From Harmonia axyridis (lineage: Eukaryota; Arthropoda; Insecta; Coleoptera; Coccinellidae), in contig NC_059501.1 of NCBI RefSeq assembly GCF_914767665.1, positions 80,760,798 through 80,824,797 on the forward strand: a DNA stretch of 64,000 nt, given 5' to 3'. Below the pieces are notes generated by a model. The model saw only the letters and a list, made by a program, of their open reading frames with translations. It was not told the DNA's origin and did no database searches. Of this stretch, positions 1 to 11,607 are shown in pieces; positions within the stretch are counted from its first letter, which is position 1, and each line of letters starts with the position of its first letter. Both the position numbers and the translations under genes were made by a program.

Positions 1-189
1 CGGAAAAATTTTTTAAAGTTTTATTGAGAATTTAGTGTAGAATGGTTGAAAATCTATCAGCAACCTTCATTGCCTTAAAAACTTTATGGTGTTAGTTGTA
101 ACATAATACATTCCAAATGTCATTCAAAATTCAAGCTGCATTCTTCCATAAATTATTCATAAAGGCATAAACATTTAATTAGGATCAAT

Positions 190-1450
190 ACAGATATTGA
201 ATGGATGTTTTTCTAGATTTGGCTGCTGCAAATTCTTTTATATTATCAATCAATCAATCAATTTTATCGAGTATCTCTTGCTCTATATCTAAGATTGCCA
301 ATCCAGAAAATCTTTCTTATGACATGGTAGCCTTCAAATAGTTTTTAATTATTTTTAATTTAGTGAATGATCTCCCACCAGAAGCAACAGACACACGTAA
401 AGTGAGAAGGATTCTTGAGGCAATACTAAGATTCGGTAGAGAAGAAGTTAGATTATTTTCAAAAATATATTGTAGAATTTCAAGAGAATTTTCGCTTCAG
501 ATAATGAAAAAAATCTTAGGGCTTTTATCTCGTTGAATAAATCATTTTCTTTCACGTCAGCCTCTTTTTTCAGTTGATCACTTAGCTTTTGTTGAAGAGC
601 ATGACAGCATTTTAATAGATATTTGTCATTTAAATTAAGAATATCACCAATAAAACAAAAAACGTTATCATAATCAGATATCATATCAAACCTACTATTT
701 AAGGAACTCTTTCAAAAAGAAAATTTATTTTTAAAGCGATTTTTGGATCTTCAGGTGCCTCATCCGTCTGTTCATAATCGAAAAATTTTGATTTATACTT
801 TCGTCTTACAGTATATAATGGAGAAAAACCTTGATCTATCTCAAGAGCAGCCGCTAGTTTTCCAGCTTCCGCAAGTTTTTCCTCGAGAACATTATCATCC
901 TTATAATTTTCGAAATGATCAACGAAATTCTTCAAATAGTTTTGGCACACTATAATGTCAATCGCTACACTTTGCATCATTTTGCTAACAATATTAATCT
1001 GGAATGAAACATCATAAGAAATTATTATACTTCAAATAAATTTGAAAGAATGAATATTTAATAAAAGAGAACTTGCTTTATGTCTAGTTTCTATGTTAAA
1101 AGTATCATTTTCTGCTATTTCTAAAAGGCTATCACATATTTGAATAAAATGAAACTTTAGCATCAATTCTACTTGACCCTCTAGTAGTCTAGTATCACTT
1201 AGGGGTTTTAGATGTAACTTAGGATCATGCTTTTTTATAACATTCCAATCTTTTTGTGGACGAAGAGAAATATATATAAAGTTCTTGTACAATATCAAAA
1301 GAGTCCAATGTTTCATGTTTCATTTGAAACCTTAGCAGCATCATTTTCAGTTAAATTTAAGCTGTGTGCAGCATATGGCGCAAAAAATGCCTTAGGATTA
1401 GCATCGAGTATGCGTTTTTGTAAACCAATATCTAGCTATTTCGTACCTAT
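190..1450 (-). pseudogene. hAT-superfamily transposase relic (ZMYM1-like type)
   Basis: Reading the minus strand from about 1450 down to 190, fragments in several frames follow the order of the C-terminal half of hAT transposases related to ZMYM1/THAP12-like proteins. First comes a segment with AFFAPYAAHSLNL (about 1340-1400). Then a stretch with LKPLSDTR (about 1200), a helical middle part (699-980, 448-684), and finally a C-terminal hATC dimerisation segment (about 250-440) with RILLTLRVSVASGGRSFTKL followed by ERFSGLAILDIEQE. One in-frame stop interrupts the hATC part and frames change between blocks, so this is a dead copy. The N-terminal zinc finger and the first catalytic region are missing. 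The family call rests on recognised motifs, not on an alignment. Confidence 0.75.
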
Positions 1451-1562
1451 TGCGACGTTCGGAAAATTGTATAAATTGCAAGAAAGAAGTTTGGAAAAAA
1501 AATTGTTGATAAAATTTGAAAGAATCTTTTTCGAAAACCTTTGGTCCATCGGTTCTTTATGC

Positions 1563-1648
1563 GGTCTATAAGAGGTTTTGGCGCCCTTTTAGTGTGGCGC
1601 CTGCGTGCGGTGCACGCGTTGCACGCGCGGTTGCGGGGGCCCTGTGGC
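1563..1648 (-). repeat. CpG-rich end of a hAT-type element
   Basis: This 86-bp block is sharply GC- and CpG-rich (GGCGCC, GCACGCG and GCGCGG motifs) in AT-rich surroundings. On the minus strand it begins CAGGGCCCCCGCAACC, like the termini of hAT elements that carry ZMYM1-like transposases. It lies just upstream of the transposase relic and in the matching orientation. It is probably the 5' end of that element with the intervening N-terminal coding part deleted. No matching end is visible at the other side. Confidence 0.45.
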
Positions 1649-3772
1649 CACATCCACGAACACAGCCTCTGTGATTTGTTTGCGTTTAAATCCATCCGTG
1701 ATTTGTTCCACTACTCGGAGCACTTGTTGCATTGTGAAGTATTGGCTTTGAAAACCGAACTGTTCGGACTGTATGATCTTTTTTTCTTGAGTTATTTACT
1801 TCAATTTTTTCAAAATGACCACTTCCGTAATCATCCATATGCCCGAGAAGACTGATTCGATGGTAGTTCTGCGAGAATTTATCATCTTTGCCGGCCTGGC
1901 AAGTGAATATGAGGTTATATTGATTCAAATGACAAGCTCACAAGATTAATATTTGATCTGACTTTCCCTATTTGTACCTTGATAATTGTTACATGAAATT
2001 GGTTATTTGAAGCTTCATAAATCAAGAGTGAGCTAGGATATCACAGCGTACGCTCATCCCAACACATCGTTTTTTCGTAGGGAGGACCAGAAGAAGTGAG
2101 GAATAAGTGCAAATCAAAATTATTTTTATTATCTTCACTTTTATTATAAATCTAATTATTGTTCTTTTCGAATTCGTTAGGGCTGTGCTTCCTTAGTTTT
2201 CACGGTAAGTACGCCACTGGCGGCCATTGCTAGTAACCGGTACGAATATTGAAGTGGAATTGGATTATATTAGATTTCCTTTGGCGACTGATTCGCATTT
2301 TCCAGAGCATTTATAATCGAAATGTGGAAAAAATATTGCCATCTGAATTTGTCTTCTTTGCAGTGACATTTTTTCATAGATCGACTTTTTATCAAAGTCA
2401 AATTCAAAAGGGTTAATCAATCTTGAGCGTATTTTATGACGATTATTGTCAGTCAGAAAGGAAAATCTCGTTTGAAATATCTTGTTTCGTTTCTCAGATG
2501 AAAAATTAATTATCATTTATTAGTTCTTTTGAAATGAGAAAAACGTCGAAAGCTTACATCTTGTTTCTCTCATTTTTATTTTGATTTGTCTTGTCCGATA
2601 ATTGAAACTTTTTGTTCCGATTAAAACGAATTCCTACAAAGGCAAGCAGCAAATCTCAGACTATGTGGTCTTCCCATAGTGAACAGACTAATATTTCGTC
2701 ACTATGTCTGTAATTTTCAAATTTTGGGGTGGTTATGGTCTCAAACTATAAGGTTTACCTCCCTTATGTGCTAAAATTCATATTCGTCTTTCCGTCCTAC
2801 CGTAAAGATGATAATTTTCAGAGTACATGAAAATTTTTAACAATACCATAGAAAAGAATATCGAAACAATATTTATCCATTTCTGTAACTACAAAATATA
2901 CGGAGTCGAGATTTTGATTGTGTCATTAAATGATAATAAATTCAAGATTCATATCGAAAAAACAGTAAGCTCTTACGGGAACCTCTGGGCTTTGGTTATG
3001 TGAATACAATTATGTGGTCTCCAAAGGAGCATTTAGCGAACGAATAATCGAGCTTTTAAGAATTTCGGTAATATTCGTAGATACTCTCTATTCCAGAACA
3101 CTATGTATTAAATATATGTAAATCCTTATGTATTTCAGTCGAAGACCCCTCACAACAAAAGACAAGGTCGAAAACGCGTATATCTACTTTGAGATCATAA
3201 TATTGAATCTTTGATGATGCATTCAAACACTTATCTACATGCGATGCTCTTATAAAATATGCATAGCAAAAAAGCTCCTAAGTCCCAGTGGAACTCTTCT
3301 AAAACTTTGGATTTTCACATCATTTTTCTCTTCTCTGTAAAACCCTATAAGCCAGATTACAAGAATTTGTTTGATCTCGAAAGTCGGATATAATTCATTA
3401 AATGAAAAAACCAAATTAAGAATTCTATACTTGAGTGAAACGAAATATATCAAAGTGAATGTTATTAGAGTAGGATTGGATTGGATTGAATTGAAGGAAA
3501 TTCTCATTATCGTGTATATCGAATTGACGTTTTCTCTATACGTTTCAGGAAACTCTTTAATGAATTGTTGAACTGCTCATACACAGCTTTCAGTTGGAGT
3601 AAATGAGAAATTGAGGTGGTTCAGTAATTATTATAAGGAGTATATTACGAAAGAAATTGATAAACTCAAGAAAAATTCCTAACTATTTTTATGCAATTGT
3701 ATGATGTATGTCAATGGGTATTTTTAAGTTGCATCAGAAGTTTCGATGGTTGTTGTCTATGCAGGGCCGTCA
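1649..3772. other. Unassigned non-coding DNA
   Basis: AT-rich sequence with only short chance reading frames. I recognise no gene, no transposase motif and no clear repeat structure here. Confidence 0.6.
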
Positions 3773-3835
3773 CTAGGGGGTAGGCAGTCTCCTAGGGCAG
3801 CAAAATTCAAGGGCGAAATAAAATTCGTTTTAGTG
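3773..3835 (+). repeat. hAT-like terminus, truncated
   Basis: The block begins CAGGGCCGTCACTAGGGGG and continues with a CTAGGGCAGCAAAATTCAAG-type tail. This is the usual appearance of one end of a ZMYM1-type hAT element. No opposite end was found nearby, so it is a solo terminus or truncated copy. Confidence 0.4.
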
Positions 3836-3939
3836 ATGAAGCTCCTTTCTGCTCAAAAGCTTCGTCAATAAGTGAAAATACCGTATATGGAGCAATTACA
3901 AATTTCAATCCATTAACGAGTCACCATTACATCTATTAA

Positions 3940-4410
3940 AACTGACTCTTTGGTGTGGTTTATACACCGGCTGCATCATAGGTCTGTTTCTTTCGAAATG
4001 AGGAAGTATCTGCGCTTACGGTGAGTGAAGAGCGCTATCGAGCCCACGCGGATTGATTTTTTGTTTCCAAAAAGCAATCATCTAAACATCGGCGAAATTT
4101 GTTTCCAACAAGACGGCTTAACCATCAATTCATTATAAAATCAATTTGATGACAACTTTATTTCCTGAAGTGGTTCTGTTAACCTCTTCGTTTGTGCGAC
4201 TTAACGCCTGTTGATTATTTTTAAGGGGGCTATGTTAATTCATTGGTTTATGCCAACGAACGAGCTACTCTTGAAGAATTGAAAGCCTATATCGAAACCA
4301 CCATTGTCGCTATACGTCCAGATTTATTTGAAAAAGTAGTGAAAAACTCAAATTATTGAATGAACTCTCGACCTTGGCGGAAATCATGTCTAAATGATAA
4401 CTGCCAGCAA
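3940..4410 (+). pseudogene. DD41D-type Tc1/mariner transposase relic, family B, C-terminal part
   Basis: A degenerate plus-strand copy of the catalytic and C-terminal part of a DD41D-like transposase. Recognisable pieces in order are LTLWCGL-like (about 3942), a QQDG-like block at about 4108 where the second catalytic Asp lies, a poorly kept third-Asp region (about 4190-4225), and the C-terminal block from VNSLVYANERATLEELKAY (about 4231) to RPDLFEKVV (about 4315). Frames shift repeatedly. The C-terminal wording differs from the eight family-A copies in the window and resembles the relic at 55.2-55.9 kb, so I treat it as a second, older family. Both ends are eroded. Confidence 0.6.
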
Positions 4411-4719
4411 ATTATCCACCAGATTATAATAATAAAAAAATTATCACAACAATATTTTCGACTTGTATTATTATTTAAATTTCTCAAGCTATCATAAGAC
4501 AGCCATTATGAGTTTGTTCATATATCGAAAATAATGAACTGAATCAAACTGTGAATTATTGATAATGCATCATCTAATAAGTGAAAGTAAAATAACATCA
4601 AGAAAGTTATTTCACGTTTAATCAGTATCAATTTGAAAGCAAGTCGAGACCAAAATAATTATATATTTGATTCGGAATCGCCCTCAATTTTTCACATTTA
4701 TATTTTACTATTTCCTTTG
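4411..4719. other. Unassigned non-coding DNA
   Basis: AT-rich spacer between two transposon relics. Nothing recognisable. Confidence 0.5.
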
Positions 4720-5520
4720 TCTTAATTTCCACTCTTGTTGTATTGCGGCCGTTTATATTTCAATACTCGACGCAAACGCATTAATTGCGTACGATAACGA
4801 TCGCCTGTTATTGTTTCAGCCGGTGTTAACAACTCAAAATACACTACGTCGAGCTGGTTCCACCAAATATTGAGCATGACCTTGGAACCGTGAATATTGT
4901 CCGTCGACGTGGAAGCATGGCCGGGATATCCCTATGATTTTCTACGCTTGGGATTATCATAATGAACCAATTTTCCTTCTCTAGTCACAATGCGATGCAG
5001 AAATCCCTTCTGTATTTGCCTTATAAGCAGTTGTTCACAAGCAAATAAACGCTATTCAACATCTCTCGCCTTCAACTCGTACGCCATCCTATTTCCTTGT
5101 TTCTGAATCATTCCCATGGCCTTCAGGCGTTTTGAAATGACTTGTTGCTCAATGATCCTGCAAATTCTTGTTGCGTTTGACACGAGTCTTGATCAAGTAA
5201 TGCCTCCAATTCTGCATCTTCGAAAACCTTATCTTTTCCAACGTCTTCGACGTCAAAATTACCTTTCTTGAAGCAGCACGTTCTTTCATTAATAGCGGCC
5301 TCACCATAGGTATTTGACAGCATTCGATCAGCCTCAGTCGCAGATTTCCTCATATTGAAGCAGAAAATTAAAACGTACTGCAAATGACAAGAATTTATCT
5401 CGCAGGCTGACATGTTTAATCGAGAAAAACTTTATGATGTAGGCACAAATCGACTAATATTTCGATGGCGTTATGTTTACAAATACCTAAGCCTATTGTA
5501 TGACAACATTGATTGTACAC
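4720..5520 (-). pseudogene. mauritiana-type mariner relic, copy A
   Basis: The minus strand encodes the N-terminal two thirds of a mariner transposase of the mauritiana type (resembling Mos1 in layout). It starts MSACEINS at 5413 and passes through the helix-turn-helix part (MLSNTYGEAA, LEALLDQDSCQTQQE). A frameshift near 5125 is followed by the catalytic-domain start. Where intact copies have TGDEKW this copy reads TREGKL, so the first catalytic Asp is lost. The homology continues to an IWWNQLDVVYFELL segment and on through ETITGDRY-like sequence until about 4720, where it stops, so the second and third Asp and the 3' end are absent. Upstream of the start the typical 5' untranslated segment (about 5430-5520) is kept. 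Confidence 0.8.
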
Positions 5521-6470
5521 CCTTATGATATTAGTTACGACTTACGACTATATTTTTTTTTAAGTTGAGATATCTAACTTTGAGAGAGGAAATAAGAAAC
5601 CAAAGGTAGTATAACCTTTGAAAAAGTGATCCTATATTTCCTCAATTTATATGTCAATATTTTGTACTTCTTATACTTTCACAGACAGTCGAAAACTGCA
5701 TATAAAATGGAACTTTAACATTATCAACTGAAACCTATATGATCTATAAGAAATTTATACCTTTGCGAAAAAATAAAATACACCAGATCAATAACTGACC
5801 TATCTGACTCCCACCTTAAAACTAGGCAACCTCAGAACCGAGTCCCACTTCCCAAATACGTCCCACAGAAAGAGGTACAGGAATAATCCCGTACCCTGTG
5901 ATTGCTCACCCTCCCTCGCCGTATCTTGCAGGAATAATCACTAGAGGTTAAGGGCCCAGAATCAGTCGTGCAGAGAGTCAAGTCAACAAGCCCTCTCTTC
6001 AGATCTCGCCTCCGCGACTTACAACTTAATTTGTGGAGTCCTATTGTACAGCCAGATTCGACAGATGGTCCAGGATAAAGATGCTGCGGGTATTCCGAGT
6101 GGAAAGAACTTGAGAATTAATTTAATTATGGCGGGCAAATCCTTCGATTAATCGGCTGGTGGTGGGAGTAGGGGATATTGGAGACTCGGTGCAGTTCCAG
6201 ATTTGTTTCGTATTGGAATGGGAAGGAAAAGGGTCGGCTTAGGGTCATTTCGGACCATTGGCGCAGAAAAGGGGTAACATTTCGTGGTTTTTCGACTGCT
6301 ACACGAGGTCTTTTAAAGTTATAAACTTGGATGAACATTTTCTTGTCGACTGTACTCAATTTCGAGAAATTGGTAATGAATTAAGCACCGACAATAACTG
6401 AGACAGCATAAGTAATAAGTATTAGGATAAATCTGAAAGAAGCATACTGGAATTATTTGTTCGAACATAT
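5521..6470. other. Unassigned DNA with a GC-richer block
   Basis: 5521-5810 is AT-rich and featureless. 5810-6360 is clearly richer in G and C than its surroundings and holds only a 77-codon minus-strand frame (6126-6359) with no recognisable domain. It could be a conserved non-coding element, an untranslated exon or an unrecognised repeat. Confidence 0.4.
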
Positions 6471-6552
6471 CAGGTGAACAACTTTGTTTCCGCCGTTTTG
6501 CAATAAATTGGAACAGCAGTAAGTGGTAGTCGAAAAAAATAGATCGTATATG

Positions 6553-7504
6553 TAAATGGTGTTTTTTTTTTAGAGCTATAGAACTTTAAATTGTAGTAAA
6601 ACAACGATGGATTATTCGATTGACATGAATTTTATTTATCCGCAAGATAATCTTGTGGTATTACATTTTAAATATGATCTCTGGTATATGATCGCCACGG
6701 CTGGCTCGGATGTAGTCTAATCTGAACGTTCAATTTTCGATGACTTTTTCCAACATTTGTGGCCGTATATTGGCAATAACATGGCGAATGTTACCTTCCA
6801 AATGGTCAAGGGTTTGTGGCTTATCCGCATAAACCAATGACTTTACGTAGCCCCACAGAAAGTAGTCTAGCGGTGTTAAATCACAAGATCTTGGAGGCCA
6901 ATTCACAGGTTCAAAACGTGAAATTAGGCGGTCACCAAACGTGTCTTTCAATAAATCGATTGTGGCACGAGCTGTGTGACATGTTGCGCCGTCTTGTTGG
7001 AACCACAGGTCCTGGACATCATGCTTGTTCAATTCAGGAATCAAAAAATTAGTAATCATGGCTCTATACCGATCACCAATAACTGTAACGTTCTGGCCAT
7101 CATCGTTTTTTGAAGAAGTACTGACCAATGATTCCACCAGTCCATAAAGCACACCAAACAGTTAGTTTTTCTGGATGTAACGGTGTATCGACATACACTT
7201 TAGGATAAGCTTCACTCCAAATGCGGCAGTTTTGTTTGTTGACGTAGCCATTTAACCAGAAGTGCGCTTCATCGCTAAACAAAATAAAATGGGCGTAGTG
7301 CGCGATACGTTATCCGCACACAACCATTATTTTCAAAATAAAATTGCACTAATTGCAAGCGTTGTTCAGGCGTGAGTCTATTCATGATGAATTGCCAAAC
7401 CAAACTAAGAATAAATCACTTGACAGCTGTTAAATCGGTCACTATCTCATATATCACAGTAATGCCAACTTAAAATTATATACCTCGAAAAAAAACACCC
7501 GTTA
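6553..7504 (-). mobile_element. DD41D Tc1/mariner element, family A, copy 1 (deleted form)
   Basis: A 952-bp element flanked by TA, with inverted ends containing GGTGTTTTTTTTTAGAGCTA at the left and the reverse of GGGTGTTTTTTTTCGAGGTA at the right. The minus strand encodes the transposase start (near 7390, MNRLTPEQ), then directly the FSDEAHFWLNGY block. The 359 bp between these are missing through the same junction as in copies 2, 5, 6 and 8. The catalytic part follows (QQDGATCHTA, second Asp; LTPLDYFLWG, third Asp, 41 residues later), with a frameshift near 7110-7150. It sits inside mariner copy B in opposite orientation. Confidence 0.9.
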
Positions 7505-7582
7505 TTATAATAAGCATAGGTATTTGTAAACATAACGCTATCGAAATCTCAGTCGATTTGTGTAAGTTATTTTCGATTAAGC

Positions 7583-8095
7583 ATGTCAATTTACGAGCCA
7601 AACTCTCGTCATTTGCAAGAGATTTCAATTTTCTTTTATTATATGAAGAAATCTGCGTCTGAGGCTCATCGAATGCTCTTAAATACCTATGGTGAGGCCG
7701 CTATTAGTGAAAGAACCTGCCGAGAGTGGTTTCAATGCTTCAAGAACGGTGATTTTGACATAGAAGACCAGCATAGCGGTGGAAGAGAGAAGGTTAACGA
7801 AGATGCAGAATTTGAGGCATTACTTGATCAACACTCGTGTCAAACGCAACAGGATTTGACAAGATCATTGGGAATGACGCAACAAGCAATTTCAAAACGC
7901 CTGAAAGTCATAGGAATGATTCAGAAACAAGAAAATTGGGTGCCGAACGAGTTGAAGTCGGGAGATGTTGAACGGCGTTTGTTTGCTTGTGAACAGCTGC
8001 TTGCAAGGCAAAGACGGAAGGGGTTTCTGAATCGCATTGTGATTGGAGATGAAAAATGGAGGTGTGGGCAAATTGCCGTGTGGAATAATATTTAT
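7583..8095 (+). pseudogene. mauritiana-type mariner transposase, 3'-truncated (copy B)
   Basis: This is the best-kept mauritiana N-terminus in the window: about 160 uninterrupted codons from MSIYEPNSRH. The DNA-binding region shows two helix-turn-helix stretches (KSASEAHRMLLNTYGEAA; QQAISKRLKVIGMIQKQ) and the linker WVPNELKSGDVERRLF. It reaches the first catalytic motif (IVIGDEKW, Asp kept) and then loses homology. The frame runs on to 8458, but the sequence past about 8095 is unrelated to mariner, and from 8160 it belongs to another element. It cannot make an active transposase because the second and third Asp are missing. Confidence 0.85.
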
Positions 8096-8159
8096 CACAG
8101 TACAAAACTGAGTATTGAACTATTCAATCGTGTACATACAATATTTCATAAAAAAAAAA

Positions 8160-8458
8160 GGTTTTCCAATATAGGATGTTTCATTTCAATAGCCCGCTAT
8201 CTGAGTAGCTGTCACTTTCGAACAAAAACTACGACATTAAAAATGGAACGCATAGAAATTTTCAAAATAAACCACAAAATTGGTGAAAATTTGGCAGTCA
8301 CAGTTCGCAAAACTAAAACACTTCCGGGTCGACGTGAAAAAGTTTCTATATCGGCAATAGTGAAGAAATTGTTAGAAAATGTTGAGCTGTTGGGACAATT
8401 TTATCTTCACGTTTTTTTAGTTTTATCTATATTATTTCAATTTTATCTATGTTTGTAG
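8160..8458 (+). pseudogene. DD41D-type transposase relic, family B, N-terminal part
   Basis: From about 8165 the sequence resembles the end and 5' leader of the family-B relic at 55.2-55.9 kb (TAGGATGTTTCATTT, then CTGTCACTTTCGAAC). A reading frame then begins MERIEIFKINHKIGENL at 8243 and continues VTVRKTKTLPGRRE, typical of the first helix-turn-helix of DD41D-like transposases. Homology fades near 8400. It abuts the truncated mariner copy B, and the two are fused in one open frame by chance. Confidence 0.5.
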
Positions 8459-10105
8459 GTATTGTTTTATTTGCTTCTTGTGGTTTTTTATATTTCTGTA
8501 CATTTCGTTTTTATATATCATCAGTAAACGTATTGTAACTTTTTGTAGTCGAAGCTGATAATTTGTTTAGCAAGTAGATATTATTTTCGATTATCTTTCA
8601 TCCTCTGGTTTCAATCCTTTCAATCTGGACATTCATAAAATGAATATTTCATTAAAAAAATTTCATAAAATGAAAGGGGACTTATTTCGGCTCAAAATTT
8701 GAAAACGACATACATTGCAACGAAATGATGGAGCGATCAGTTCAGAGAGAACGCTCAAAAATCAGCACGAAGTGAGTTTCATCTTATAGAATTACAAACA
8801 CAAATTCTTCCTAACTTCCCTTCAATACCAAAGTTGGAAAGTTATTCGAATTCCGCCCTCGCAAACTTCCTGATTTTGAATAATAGACGGTGATGACAAA
8901 CTCTCGAACTGAACATCGATAGCTGATCGTTGAATTGTGGATTTCATCTCATCAAAATCCTCATTTGTCGTCTAGTACAAAATTGTGTTAGTTGGATAGA
9001 ATGTATTTATGTTTTAGCCAATTGCATTCCGCTTTGAGTGTATACCTACATTATACACAAAATAGGGTGGAAATCGCTATTTTCACGAGTTGAAAAACAA
9101 TTCGACCGTTCATGTGTATTTGAAAGTGCTTTAGTCTGTTGAGTTGGCTAACATGATTTCATTGTATCATTTTGAGTGGGTTTTAGTACATGTATCCGGG
9201 CATGTAACTTTCGCTTCATATTTGATATTAGACAATATCGGGAGAATATTATGGAGGGAGAATATTATTTTCGATTCCATAAATGTATGTTGTATAGAGG
9301 GTGATTCACCGGGATGGCCCATTAGGCGTTTATGGAAAACTAATCATAATTTCGAGCTGAAAATTTGCATATCGGGGTCTGAGACAATGATCTTTCTCCC
9401 TAAAATATTTTCAGACCTCTAGAACTTCCGATTATACCGGAAACAGACTACTACTCCCTTATTTCCAATGGTACACCCAGTATATTATTCCATCATTCTA
9501 GATATCTTTTTTGACGACAATTTCGGAAATGTGCCAAACCTTGGGTAAAAACACAACAGTTCATGAGTTAATTCCTTATGAAAAAAAGTTCTCCATGTTC
9601 TCCTTATGATGAAGTTGACATCGATTATGTGTTCCCTTGTAATGCTTAGATGTTAGTTACCTATATCAGCAATCGGGATAAATATTTTATCCAAACACTC
9701 CATTCCTTAGGGGTTGAGTAGTCAATAGCTCATAAAAGTTGGTTGGGATTTGTCAAATATATTCTCGACGTATGGTTCTATTTGGCTTGTTTCTATTGGT
9801 TTGAAATGAAATTTTATCTTGAGAATATGCAAATAAAACCGGAAATTAGTAAATATGCACTGCAAGGCAAAAATATCTCATTTGAGACACATATTTATAC
9901 GCATTAGTATATGAGGTTGAGCAAATGCAAATTTATCCGAAGCATAATTTTATAATACAATGCTCGTCGATGAAGTGTGCTACATTTATCCATCGCACTG
10001 GAATAAGTACAAATATTTCGAAAACTGTAGGAACAAAATCCATACCATACGCCACAAATTGAGCACAATTTATCTAAATAAGAAAATTTCCGTCCGACAA
10101 GTAAG
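8459..10105. other. Unassigned non-coding DNA
   Basis: AT-rich. Around 9290-9485 there is a segment that starts GGGTGATTCACCGGGATGG and ends ACACCCAGTATAT, which looks like a small dispersed repeat with weakly inverted ends. The 92-codon frame at 9144-9422 crosses it and has no recognisable domain. Nothing else is supported. Confidence 0.45.
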
Positions 10106-10532
10106 TGGCAGGGAAAACTCAAAATATCTCGTAAACTGAATGGGCACATATTCTTTTTTATACGGCAAAAATTGGCACAAAATGGTCACAAAATACTCAA
10201 ATGAAAAAATTTGAAAGTTTTCATGTATGAGTCACAGCGTCAAGTTGGTGACTCACGGGAAAAACTCGAAATATCTCGATAACTGAATGGGCACAACATT
10301 TTTTTTATACGGCAAAAATTGGCACAAAATGGGCACAAAATACCCAAATCAAAAAAAATTTAAAATTTCCATGTATGAGTCACAGCGTCAAGTTGGTGAC
10401 TCACGGAAAAAACTCGAAATATCTCGAAAACTAAATGGGCGCAAAATTTTTTTTATACGGCAAAAATTGGCACAAAATACCCAAAACAATTTAATACCAA
10501 AATTCTGGTAGTGGTTCACCAACTTGACGCAC
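10106..10532 (+). repeat. 146-148 bp tandem repeat, nearly three units
   Basis: The motif GGGAAAAACTCGAAATATCT and its variants begin units at 10111, 10257 and 10405, a period of 146 then 148 bp. Each unit continues with ATACGGCAAAAATTGGCACA, and units one and two end with GTCACAGCGTCAAGTTGGTG. The third unit is cut short near 10505. The closing sequence at 10513-10532 (TTCACCAACTTGACGC) is the unit end in reverse orientation, so the array is bounded by an inverted copy of its own motif. Confidence 0.85.
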
Positions 10533-11607
10533 CTTTGGTTTTGCCGGCATCAAAGTTTTATGGCTGTGAAATGCGCGTTGGACTAGGAATTTTTTCATTG
10601 AAAATTGAAGGATTGACATAGTCGTTCTAAAGAAGGATGTGCCATTTTATCGACCTGGAAGAGTCAAAAACGCGAAATCAAACAGTTATTTCAGTATTGG
10701 ACTGACTTCAACATCGAAAATAACGAAACGAAAGGTAACAACCCCTTCATTGAAGAGTCCCCGTTATCCAACAATCTAAAACACCCTCTAACCAACAGAA
10801 CGTCGGCCTTTATCCCAAATTGGAAAATAAAATCGATCGTTTTGACGTCTCAAGGACGCGAATAATGTTTTTCTTCGATTTCTTTCACCGAAAGATGCCT
10901 CACCTCATTCCTGATTAAAATCGTACGTCTACAATGCATGTTTGCTTTGGATGAGATCAGTTCTTTCCATCCCCACAATGGACCAATAACATCCAAAGGG
11001 CGCCCTTCGTAATAGATTGACTCCAGAACAAAAAAAAAAGCATTCGAAACCTTGTAGTAGGTACCTACTAAAAGCAATGGCGTAGCGAGAATTCGAGTGT
11101 CTCTTCTCAATCACCTTTTTGAATTGCTCAATGTTCATTTCAATTCAAACGCCATTTCACAGAATATAATATTCAATAGATTATTAACGCACCACTCAAA
11201 TTTGTCGAGGGTTAAGATACATTTATGTCAAAGCTTACTTGTCCGATTTGGACTTTTTTTTTTAAATGCAGCTCATTTTCTTCCTTATGTTAGTGTTTAA
11301 ACCGCATCCGCATAATCTCGTTTTAATAGCTTCATTTTACAAATACCGGGTGTTGCAGTTATAGTATGTTTTTTCATTAAATTTGTAGCACTCTATGGAG
11401 TGTACCAGTTATATTATCAAGTTGGAATTGTAATTACACTTCAGCCTTATTTTTTTTTTCAACGTTTTCATTTTTGAATCACTTCATTATCTTTCCTATT
11501 ACTTGAGAAACACCATTTCATAGCAGTACATTATTTTATGGGAAATGAAGGTCCAAACTCAACAACAACAAAATTAAACAAAATAAAAGGAAAAAAAGTT
11601 GACGATA
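10533..11607. other. Unassigned non-coding DNA
   Basis: AT-rich with short chance frames only (for example 10850-11110 on the minus strand). No transposase motif or structured repeat recognised. Confidence 0.5.

Larger units (their letters stand above)
6471..8095 (+). mobile_element. mauritiana-type mariner, copy B, interrupted by a DD41D element
   Basis: The left end at about 6475-6552 has the mauritiana terminal motif CAACTTTGTTTCCGCCGTTT and part of the 5' untranslated segment. The same segment resumes at 7505 (GTATTTGTAAACATAACGCT) and leads straight into the transposase start at 7583. The piece between, 6553-7504, is a DD41D element inserted in the opposite orientation. The element is truncated at about 8095, shortly after the first catalytic motif, so there is no right terminus. 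Confidence 0.85.

Noticed and set aside
9144..9422. 92-codon plus-strand frame.
   Set aside because: It crosses a small dispersed repeat (from 9290) and shows no domain.
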